This document shows, in pieces, positions 27,401 through 39,400 of a stretch of DNA of 64,000 bases. The translations under genes were made by a program, and so were the position numbers. Positions within the stretch are counted from its first letter, which is position 1. The number at the start of each line of letters is the position of its first letter. The notes under the pieces were generated by a model. That model worked only from the letters and a program-made list of their open reading frames with translations. It made no database searches and had not been told where the DNA came from. This DNA is from Callaeas wilsoni (Eukaryota > Chordata > Aves > Passeriformes > Callaeidae), in contig VWPU01010335.1 of NCBI GenBank assembly GCA_013398955.1, forward strand, positions 44,778 through 108,777, given 5' to 3'.

Positions 27401-30400
27401 AGTTTTGGTGACCGATGTCCACCTAGTTTGCTCTTTGGTGATCAGTGTGATGGTGAGAAATGTCTCTCTATAGCTTTACTACTCTAATTCCTTAGAAAAG
27501 AAAGTCTTCCAGAATAAGAGCATTAAATAAATTTAAGTATAGACTCTCACACATGTATGCTGGAATTAGATGCTAGAAAGTATGAGAGTATTTTAAGGCA
27601 ATAAAACCTGGAATGTGGTCATGCACTAGACATACTTGTTTCCTTCTGACTTACATTATTAAAGTGAGTTGTTTGACAGTACTGATTTAATTAGAATTAC
27701 TTTGTAGTTAGGAATCTTAATTTGTAACTTCTGCATAATGGGATTGTATAACTTTAGAAGAACTGGCTGGAAATTGTGTCTTAATTCTGACATCTGTGGT
27801 GCTTAGATTTTTCTTTTCTGCAGCCTTCCAGTGTTCCTTCTGGCTGTTCTGAGCCTCGGCATTCAGTCATTGTGCTGGTGGAAAATTTGTCTGATAAATG
27901 GTATCTGTGTCTTTTATTGTATAATAGATGGTACCATTGGCCCATGTTAGCAGTGACAAGAAGGGGATTGCACTAATTAATCCTCGGGCAGTGAATCTTG
28001 ATGCCTATAAAGAGAAGCTGGAACAAGCAATTAAATCCTATGAAAGGCAAGTCTACTCTTCAGAAATTTATCATGTTTGCAGGCATGTTTCAGGTTTTTT
28101 TTCAGGTACTTGGTATTTCCTCACACATGCTTTGCTCAAAACTGATAATTCTGCGTATTGACACACTTTAATCCACCATCAACGTGTAGGAGAAATTTTA
28201 TTTTCTTAAAAAAAGCAAAAAGCAGAATGTAAAACCACATAGTAGGCAAGGGGATAATAAATAACAACATGTTGCTCATATTATGTTTGTTCTTTGACAA
28301 AAGCAAAATACTTTTACTTCTTGGGAGCAAACCTGAAACCAGTCATCCCTCAGGAGGAATTGCCTGTAAACATACAATGCTAGCCAGACTTTTAACTTAA
28401 AATTAAGCTCCAATATCCATAGACTGATGATGCCTTGGAGAGGCTGACCTGGAACAGGGGCTAGACAGAGTGAAAGGAGAAAGGGTAGGTATTAATTGAA
28501 AGGCCTTTACAGGGTACACCTTGGGCAGTGCAGGAGTCTCGCAGAGACTACACCCGGGATGGACACAGTCACACGTTTTTCGGACAGATCTAAGTTTTGT
28601 CCATTTGCATATCAGAGGTTAATTGTCCAATTACAGCTTCAGGTAATGAAGTCATTTACCCCAAGTTTGCTCCCCCCTGCCACTCACTTTTGTTTACATT
28701 TCTCAGGGCCTGAAACGGTGAGGGGTCCTTGATTCCCAGGCCTAGAGAGGCATTGTTGTGTCTGACCAAAATGGGAAAGCAGTAGCTAACACTTTATATG
28801 GAGTTCTGAGTTATACACTAAAGAATTGCAGGATTACAAGTATATGAAAAACGTAAAAGCTAAAATCCTAAGGCATCACTGACACTTAAATTAAGGACCT
28901 GCGTTTTGCTGCCAGCTCCCTATCACCCAGCTATGCATGCAAGAATATAACTGAGGCAAGAACAAGAAACTGACAATTTAAATTTGGTGAGGTTTTTTTT
29001 GAGAGGCATATGTGTTGTGCTTGTTAATTAAATGTTAATAAAAGCTAACAGAAGTAAACATGAAAAAGGCATTAGATCTCTAAGCTACTTCTTTCCATGA
29101 TCCAACTTTGTGCATTTTTTTTTAAATTATGCAATTATTTGACTATGGTGTAATTCAGTAATCATATGAGAGCTTTGACTAGTATTATTTTGATAAATAT
29201 TTTTAGGCTGTATTCTAATAACATTGACAAATGTAATTATTCTATATGACCAAAACCCCCTTGATGACAAGTGTTTAGTCCTTGTTTTTTGATTAATTCC
29301 ACAGGGGGTCTTTAAGGTTTGAGGTTATTTTCCTTGGTAGCTGTATGATCATACCAGTTCTTTCTACAGTATGTTATAGCTTTCTTTTTCATTCCTATTG
29401 TCGTATAGAGATCTTTTGGGGTAAAATCAAGAATTTTGATTTGAAAATGCTGCTTGCTATATCTAGTATTAACGGAGTTCAGTGAATAAAAATCTCTTGT
29501 TTGTTCTGTCACTGAGACAATACTGTTGTTATCAGGCTGATGAAGAATTCATAGAAATTGATTTGTCACTCATTTTAATAGAAGGTTCAAGTGGTGTATT
29601 TGTGATGGTGAATTCTGAAAAAAATTCAAGTTTTTCATTGCTGTGCCAAACCACTGGATATTTTACATTTACTGACTTTGATTTTAAGGGAAAGAAAATT
29701 GTTTTCTGGTTAAACTCTGATAGCATTTCCACAGTCTCCCTAAAACTTTGGTGATAAGGATTATTGTTTATTTCTGTTTACCAATAGAGATCAATGAATC
29801 AGTATATTTACAATAGTAGGATTCAGTTCCTACTTCCATGAAAAAGAGGTATAGAAGATAAATCTGCCTGAAGATTCTTATAATTGATAGTGTAAAAAAG
29901 ATCTCTTTGCTCTTCCTCTACATGTGAAACAGCAGGCCAGTCAAATTTATTTTGCTCTAGATGTCACAGCCCTTTTCTAGTAACTGAATTTCCAAAAGCT
30001 GCAGTTCAGCTTTGTAAATAGTGGTTGGTCACATGTTTATTCTGACATATGTAGATGAAACAATACATCAGGGCATCCAGGTTTCAAGCACAGAAGCAAC
30101 CATGCCAATATTTTCCCCATATGCAGATTGACTTTAGCATCAGATTTAGAGGGAGAAAAGTGGTGAGGGCAGAATTTTTGTGGTCTGACAAAGAGAATAT
30201 ACACCGTTAAAGGAGAAAAACACTGGAAGCTTCATAATGTGTATAGCCAGAAGCATTTATAACCAAGTTAGTTATGAGTGTGCACATTTAGAAGGATGAA
30301 ATAGGCACTGGAGCATGCTGAGACTGTAGATTGAGAATGAACTAAGTAGTTTATATTCTAAAAATGCTGGGATTTAGTTTCTGGTAGATAAAATGAATCA

Positions 30401-33400
30401 TCAAGAATTTAATATTCAGAATCTGTTGTTAATGTGCTTTTTTTTGTACATGCACCAATAACTCTGGCAAGACTACTTGTAGTCAATCAGGTTACAATCT
30501 GAATTTTTCCTGGCAATGAATTTGTTCTTGTATATCAAAAGGAAATTTGGATTTTTTTTCTACAACTACAGTGATTAGGATCATCAGTAAAGGTTTATTT
30601 CTATAGCAATTGAGTGATGGCTTAATTGTTTGGGATGTTAATAGAGAAAACCATAACCTAGATGATCTTATTATAAGAGTTTAAAATTTATGTCTTAAAA
30701 AGCAAAAGCAGAAATTTTGGTGGTGCTTTTAAAAGATCTCAGAACTGCATTGCTCTGGGATAATCACTTCTGTTTTCCTGTCAGTAGTTTTTCTTCATAG
30801 CCAGAGTTTAATGAATTAGAAACCTGAACGGCACAACTGAGGGATAATCTTAGCAGGGAAAGAAATAGAAATTAGCATTACTACATTCAGACTACATTTT
30901 CTGAAAATGTTTAATTGGAGGAACTATGCAGCTTAACTGGCATTTAATCAGTTTTGTTACTAGATTTAACTTGCTAGTGCTGAACACAACCATCCATAGA
31001 AAATGCTGGCAGGAAGCAGCAGTGATTGCCATTAAACCTTCTATGACCCTGAAATAGTCATGCTGTTATTTGATGGAAGATACTGTTTTCCCATCTTCTT
31101 TTGCAGTTGATAATTTCATAGCTGAACGATAAGGATACAATTTGATGATACAGTGTGCTTGGAATACAAATCAGTGCAGATATCTTAAGAAACTGTGTTT
31201 ATTTGCTAGTTTTGAGATGATCAGCTGCACAAGGAGCTGCATTCCCTCAAAAACTGCTTTGCTTTCTTTAATAGGCGCCTGAACCTTGTTATTTGGAGAG
31301 CACTATCTCAGGAGGAAAGGGACAAGTAAGCTATCACTTTTGGTTTTCTAATATACCTCTGAAGGGCTGGTCATAAATATTTGATAGTTTTTCCTATCAC
31401 TATTTCTATAACCAACTGGCTTAATTTTCAAATATTTCATAACTATACCTTGCTTTCAAAAATGTATATATGATATAGAGTAATATTAAATTCTGGACCC
31501 CCTTTTTGTGGTGCTGATTATTTTTAAAGGAAAGGACTTGCATGCCATTTGAATGTTGCTTCTCTATCCTTAATCAGTGTCAGGTGCAGGACCTTGGGAG
31601 GGCAGCATGTCATTGCTTTTGACATCAAAGTAAATCTTCTCTCATCCCGTAAAGAGCACTCTTGTGGCTGGTTTGTAAAGGTGTAATAAGCACCTTAAAA
31701 GCATGTGCTGGAACTGTATATCACTCTGGAAGTTTGTACTACATTAACTAGCCTATTTTTTTATATTGATTTAGAAAATTAATGGCTGTATAAACATCAG
31801 TGAAGTTAGCATCTGTTTGTGCCAGAGAATAAAGTGAAGATCAATTAATGAAAACTGAATGGGCCTGAAATATTTCTTCACAGAAAAATGGGAGTGAAAA
31901 CTAGAATGCTTTTAAGAAGACATAAGCTAATGAGTAAAAAACCCACATTTGTATAATTAATAAGGAGAACTAAAACCCCATTCAGATGCAGAGAGGAAAT
32001 AAAGACTCTTAAACCAAACAGCATGTAATTAAAAAAAAAAAGAAATAGATGTCTCTTGATAGGCAATGAGTTGCAGAGTATAGAAATTGACAGGGTGTCA
32101 TCCAAAATGTTTAATTATTAATAACATATGGCCAGATATGCATGTAATGAAAAAAAAAGTCGTAGCAATTGTACAGTCTATTGCTAGAGGAGCATATTAA
32201 TAATTAATATTGGTGCATAGATATTAAAATATTTGACTTATTTTTTGGAAGTTATGGCTTAGCCATTTGAATTTTTCTTTAGTGTCTTTCTATAAGATAC
32301 AGTTAAACCAGATGTGATTGTTCAACTGAACACAGCAGTATCTGGATGAAATGCAAGAATTTGTAGCATACAGAAGATAAATTGGGCGAATCTGATTCTT
32401 TATTCTGCCTTTACAATTTGTGACTCTGTCTGTAAAGCACTGATGTAATTAAAATTCTTCCTACTTGTGATTATTAATTTTTAAAAAATTTTTTTTTAAA
32501 AGATTTGAAGAGGATGGGCCAGTCCAATATGTACAGCATAAAGAAGCTTTGCTGGAGGCTTTAGAGAATCTGGGATGGCCAGTTTCCTATGAAGATGTAA
32601 AATTGTTAGAAGATGAGATATTGACAGCATTAACATACATACAACAAGCCCGTGATCTTCAGGAAGCTGTCAGAAACGAAACTGAGAAAAGCTCAGAATC
32701 ACACATAATCAACAATAAAAAGGTAATACATGGGAAGGGATTTTTTCCTCTTAGATATTCCTCTTCACTATGTACCTCTGGAAGATTTTTTTTCCATTAT
32801 CATATCTGATAAAGTAGACATTTAGCATGATGCTAAAAAATTGGATAGAGGAAAGAAGGTAGTTTAAAAGGGAGTAAGCTTTCAATTACTTTTTTTAAAT
32901 ATTGGGGAAGTAGAAGTTCTGAAGCTTCAGAGAGAGCCACAGAAATCAAGCCTCTTAGAAATAAATCTCAGCAAAGGATTTTATCTCCTCTGCAATGATA
33001 GCAGGAAGGAGAAAGAACAGATGTATTAAAGGCAATTTAGATACAAGGTTTGTGGTTGGGTTAATATCTGATAAACAGGTCTAAAAGATCTTGTAATATT
33101 GGAGTAATTCACTGTCATTTTCCATGGTACATTTCTTGTAAAAGAAAAGATAGAGAGAAGAGGTGGGATACAGCTTCATTTTTGTACACTAAAATTTAAC
33201 TGTCCCTAAAATGTGGGTATACATGAACTGGTGGGCAACTCTCAGCATTGTGAACTGAGTTAGTGCATCTGGAGCTCATTCTGAAGTGGACACTCACTTT
33301 TGGCTAGGCAGAGAGGCTTTTTTTCCTCTCTCCATTTCATTAATACATTAGCATTAATACATTAGTCTAGCTACTCTGAAACTATGATTGAAGTTAGTGT

Positions 33401-33402
33401 TT

Positions 33403-33441
<39 letters not shown>

Positions 33442-36400
33442 TAGTTTTTGAGTTTTTAAATTCCATTAAGACTGCACATTTGAAAACACTTCAATGTCTT
33501 CAAAAAACAGATGATCTTGATTCATTTCATGTTAGTTTGGAAATACTACATTGCTGTTACTGCTATATTGATTATTGATTTCCTATGCCATACAATGTTC
33601 CAATACAAGAGCAGCACAAACATGTTTATGTTTCATTTGTTGAGTGTAACTTTACTGTTGCCTTGGAACAACCAGTGTGTGCTCTCAGACATGATGTGAT
33701 TAACATTGTGCAATCACTTATCCTGAGTCAACCTGCTTTAGGAGTCTAATCAGAGCAGCATCTTCAGTAATTGCTAATCTGCAACTGAAAGGCTTTAAGA
33801 GTGAGCAGCAGAAATGCAGATGTAATTAGAATTCTGTTTATGTGGTAGAAAAACAGTGGGAAAAAACGGAAAAAAATGGGGAGCCTTTTAAAAGTGTTGT
33901 TGAAGGTTTTGCCAACTGTGATGTCTGCCTACAAAATGGATATAGAGAAATAAACTGCCAGCTGAAATACATTACAGCAAGGAAATAGCTGCTATGGCAC
34001 TGAATGAAAATTGTCATTGTGACATGGTAGAAAAATCACTATTATCCTGAAACTCCACTCAACAAAGCAGGCCTTTAAACTTCCTAATGATTTTTTTCAC
34101 TAAATTTTAAATAAAACACCTTAGTTTTTAGCATTTATGGGTTCCGAATTACCTACACAACTTCTGAAAAGAATTAGTAATCCTTTTTGGATGTCCTTGC
34201 TATGAGAGCTTTCTCTTTAAGCCTACAACTGAATTATTGGTCTGTGCTCTGACCTTCTCTGGGAGTTGTGTTCAGGCTGCTCCATTTGCACATGTCTGTG
34301 GAAGGTGGGCTGTGACGGTGCTGTGTTGGAGCAGCATGAAGGACACATCCACCAGCACAGGGCTCTGACGTGACTGAAGACCTCGTGTGTGGCAAGAAGT
34401 AAATGCTTTAGAAAGTGAGGAAACACATTTAGGTATTTTCAGGCAAAATGTAGAACACTAAACATGCATGATTACCTAGTTGGAGAGCTAGTTGTAGGTT
34501 GTATTATACTCAGTTTACGCAGTTCTTTTTGCTGTCCCAACTAAAGCATGAGTTAACAAAAGTCTTCCTCTTCAGGTTGGCTTTCAACTTTCATCTAAGA
34601 TACAAAAAATGAAGAATTTATTATTTTTTTTTCTCATAAGCAGCTGCTTTGACTTAAAATAATTTATCTGTTTTGAACTTGTTAGGCATAACAGTCATCC
34701 ACCATTTCTTAGGGTTTTTTTCCTCACTGAATTATAAAACTGTTTACAAGACAATGCCACCAAGTGAAAGGAATCACTCAGGTCCCCTGCTCACCTGTCA
34801 TTAGACAGCCTCTATTGGGGTTGTGGCATTACTATTCTCCAAGTGTGATAGATTCCAGGACAGTTTGGTGCTTTCTGTTAATAACATTCTGTTAATGTTA
34901 AAGATTTTAATGTAAAGTATTTCTTTCCCCACTTTGATGATCTTGCCCTTGAGCACAAGGGAGAACGTTTCCTTGCAAAGTGAATGTTTCTGTTTCTGCA
35001 CAGTAGTGGATTTCTGCAAGTAATGTGGATTCTGCAGAGAAAGAAAGCTGCATTCATCGCAAAGAATTAACTCTACTGACTGTTCACCATATGATTAAAA
35101 CGAACATAAAATAGTTAATAAGCATAATGTGTTTTGTAAAGCATGTTTATTTGGGTGGAAAGGGACCTCTAGTGGCTCATTGAGTCTCCTTTCTGAAAAA
35201 TTTATTTCATGTACAATTGATTTAATTATTCTTGATGCAGTATTTATCGCCGAGGCTTGGTTCTTTGCAAGAATGGAAATTCTGGATTTCCCTTTCATTT
35301 CCTGATGCCCTTTTCTTACACTCCTAATTCTTCCTCACTCTTTTAAGGATCACTAATCTCTATCTGTTGATAACTTTTTGCGTTCATATGTTCCTAAACA
35401 GCTTGGCATCTCCTGCCTTTGTTCTTGTGTCTCTTTAGGGAGACAAAGGAAGAACAAGCATCCCAAATAGCACAACAACTAAAAAGTTATAACTACCTAG
35501 AGATGGTTGGTCAAATTTTCCATTGTCAGCAGTGAAGTAACCTGCTGGACAGACAGACAGTAGGTACAAAAAGATAGGCTCTTTCATAAAAATGGGCTGG
35601 GTCCACGCAGAATGGGCTTGTTCCCACTGGCAGCCAGGGAAGAGTAGTTGCTTGACTCTGGAGGTGTCAGGATTATGAAAACCCAAAGTTTGAGCCAAGA
35701 TATGTGGAGATCTGTGGGTATTCTTCGTGTCTGTTCTCACTTACAGTAGGAAAGTGCAAAGCCTATTATTTTTGAAAGGGAATTAAAAAATGTGGCAGCT
35801 ATTGGAAGAACTAAACAGTCTCCTTCACCCATTGTGTTTTAATGCATTGCCTTCAACAGAAGCAGAGCTAAACATGGCAAAAATCCCTGAGATTCAGATG
35901 GGGCTCTTTTGTAATAAAAATAGTGAATGCCAGAAATGGGCATTCTGACACTGTCTGGGTCGATCCTGCTGAACACCTAAAAGCTGTGTGAGAGAAAAGA
36001 AAGATGGGTTTGAATCTGAGCCACCTGAACTCTGCAGGACTCAGAATCCTCATTGCAGATGCTTGTGTCGTCTACAGTATTTGGATTAATGTGGAGTGCT
36101 GGAAGTTGCCCAAGTTATTAGTCAAGCATTACAAATTAGTTGATAATAAATATTCAGCAGCAGCTGTTCTTTTGGAGCCTGAGGAATTAAGTAAATGCTT
36201 TACCCAAAGACCTTTTTTGTCTGTGGAACTGTAGGTCTGCTCTAAAATCAGCCTTTGTTGAGTTCTACTTCAAGCAGTCAGTTAAGCACTGTGAAGAGCC
36301 TCTGGTTTAGTCTGAGTTTGAAAACCCAAACTGTTGATATAATTAATATTCTGTAGGGATAAAGAATAAGCTAGAAAAATCCCATATATCTCCAATTTAA

Positions 36401-39400
36401 AATATCTCTGTGCCTCTTTTGTGTGTGTGTGTTTTGCTTATTTTTGGGACTTTTTGTCTAGGTTTGTTTGTGATTTTTGAGGAGGAGTTTGAAAATAAAA
36501 AGATTATGATAATTATAGTGAAAGTGAGGACAAACAATTTAGTCAAAATTATTAATATATTTTCCATCATTATTGATTATTAAGGAAAATCAAATATCAA
36601 ATAAAATACATTTTTTTAGAAAAAAAATGTCATCAGACAGAGAAGCAAGTCATATACATCATAGCAAGCAAGGGTTTTAGTAAGAGTCTGTGAGTTATGG
36701 TAGTTTTTCAGAACAATGTGTAGATCCGTGGAAAAATTTGAGATTTCAAGTTGCATATTTTTATGATTCAGAAGAACCATGTAAGAAATGGATGCCTGCA
36801 AATTGTTCACGAGGTAGGCTAATAAATATTTTAAAAATTAATGGTGAAACTGACTTATTTAATGGTGAAAATAAATTTCACCATTTTCATTTAATGGTGA
36901 AACTGATTTATTATAAGCAAGTTTTGCACTTGCTTATAATTTCTGTTTAGGAAGATTATTGTGGCAGAATGGCAAAAATAATTAGTGTATGAAGAACCCA
37001 AGCTAGTGGGGCAGAATAATGGAAAGCTCTGGAAGATGTTGTGTAATATTTCACCAAACTGGAATGTTTTAGAATTGCTGAAAATGTCAATTAAATTTTG
37101 AAATTATAGTTTGGAAAGAAACTTTTTTCCCCAGACACTTGAAGATTTGTTTGACCGTTTTTTAATTTAATATTTGATTTTTTAACGATTCATCCCATAT
37201 GTGAGGTACTTCTAATGCAAATCAGATTATTGTGAAAACTCTCCTATCTGGACAAAAGGAATGTGTAGAGCAAATGTTCTTATTCTGAAAAAAGAGTTGA
37301 TTTTTACTTACCTCATCTTTTAATATGAATTGTACAACTTCGTGAAATTTTTTGTAGGAAAATGATAGCCAGAGCTATAATTCATCAAGGTAAATTTCTG
37401 CCTGAACACGTGAAAATAAAGGTATTGTTATGCACATATAGAACAAGATTTTATAGTGAAAACTCTTCCGTGAGTACCTCCTGTACTTAGTACTATTCTG
37501 AAAGTTTAAAGTATTTCCAGTTTACCATGAATTCTGTACAGATCTCATAGCATTACATTGCCTCAATTTTTAATTAATTCCAAATAATAGATTTAGGCTA
37601 ACTGGATTAGCTGCTGTAGAAGAAATAATTGTGTCAAATTACAGAGACTTGAAGAAGAAACTGTGAAGCTGAAGTCTAAGACAAGACAAAAATGTCAAAT
37701 ATTTGTGACTCACAAAAGCCAAAAGGTAATTGCAAGATCAGATGTCACAGGATTTTATTATCCAGGTATATATTTTTGTCCACATTTTCAATATTATTTT
37801 GTGTTCCTTAATACTGATAAAATATAAGTTCTGGTCATAATTAGCTCCTTCTTTCTTATTGAGATTTAATATTACATGTGTATATTCATGAAAAATGACT
37901 ATATATTTTGTATGTGGACATGTATATACATTTATAAGAAGACATTCATTTTGTAAAGTTGGAGAGCAATGGTATGTTTGTCTATGAAAAGTTTGGAGGG
38001 AAATTATAAGCCAAGCTTTTGCATGTGTTCAAAAAGATCACTAAATGCTGCTGCCTCTTTGTTGAGTTTTAAGCTAGAGTAATTAGTAGGTAAAACTCAG
38101 TTCTGTTATTTCTTAAGAAAAATATTCTCTGTGTGTATGTGTTTATTTTTGTGTTACCTTTACTTGTTTGGTTGGGATTTTTTTCAATTACATGTTTTTA
38201 ACTGTGGTAGTAGTTTTATTATGTTAACTGTCAGTTTCATTACATTAACCTGATCAGCTTACAAATCTCATACCTGTGCTTGAAAAAGATTCCATTTTCT
38301 TTTTATAGCATTATTAAGAATGGTTAGTAAGGCGGGATATTTTAGGCACAAATGTCTCCATTGCCCTAACACAGCTTACTGTAGCTAAATAAAAATGAAG
38401 AATGTATAGTATAGACATGTTTGACCTCAGTGGTGTGTGACAGCCTATAGGATTCTTTTACAAAATAATTACCACAAGGGGTGAAAGAAAAATAATTTTA
38501 ATATTTTATTCTGTTGTTTTTCAGGAACTGTGATAAAGAATATCAGTTCTACCTGTGCACTTGTTGACTTCAGCAATGGGGACAGCTGTGATGTCCCTGT
38601 CAAGTTTACTATACCTGTGGGAGGTGCTATGCCATGCCCACATCTGCAGGTGAGAAACTGTTTTTTCATGATTGCAAATATGTATTTTATATTTTGTTTA
38701 TTTCCTAAGACCTAGAATAAATTATAGATCTAAAAAAAAATCTTTTAAATACATCTATTAATTTTCAAGAAGTGTTTTTAATTATAGTAATATCATGCTG
38801 TTTCAACATGCAGATTTTCATTTGTTTGAAGTTTGTTTTAATTGTAATCCTATTCCTTTCTTTATTAAAATTTTGTATTCTAAATTAATCTATATTTTTT
38901 TTCTTTATAAAATATGAATATTTCCCCAGCCATAGAAGAAAGATGAGCTATTTATTAGTAGAATTATTCTTTCCTAGCACATAGATTATAAATGTAAGAG
39001 AACCTTTTATACTTAGTATGATTTACAGCAGGTTTTAAGCATTTGGTTTCCAAAGCAAGTTTAAATCCAGCAAATAACCATATAGTAAGGCAAATAACAG
39101 TAACAAAAAAAATTATAATCCTTGTTCCATTTCTAGTTTTCTTTAAAATTTGTCAGCTGACTATCTGAAATCACAGTTGGTTTTTTTGGTGATTGTTATT
39201 TTACACACAAGAAAGGTGATGGTTGCATAGAAGATACAGCATGGATCCATCTGTTTTGAATAAAAGAAACATGTTTGTAATTGCATTCTTACATATAAAA
39301 CTAGAGACATAACTTTTTTTTCAGTTTGAGATGAAGGCAAATCCTGATACGGTAGTTCCTTATAATTCTGTAAGGGAAACATCCAACTCTACAGACCTCC

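Larger units (their letters stand above)
32723..37644 (+). other. VWA3B intron, 4.9 kb, with possible 32-nt optional exon
   Basis: Contains a TA/TG microsatellite (33,403-33,434), the repeat-hairpin cluster at 36,838-36,940, and a candidate small exon at 37,358-37,389. An exon-like frame at 36,711-36,821 was examined and rejected on phase. The rest is AT-rich unique sequence. Confidence 0.7.

Noticed and set aside
36711..36821. Exon-like frame reading EQCVDPWKNLRFQVAYFYDS with AG and GT borders
   Set aside because: Its entry and exit phases fit neither the exon ending at 32,722 nor the candidates at 37,358 and 37,645, the acceptor tract is weak, and the human protein has no corresponding segment that I recall.
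37358..37421. Longer version of the small exon ending at ATAAAG|GTATTG
   Set aside because: It joins 37,645 in phase, but its reading frame needs an upstream exon ending after two codon bases, and none was found. Kept only as a note in the findings.
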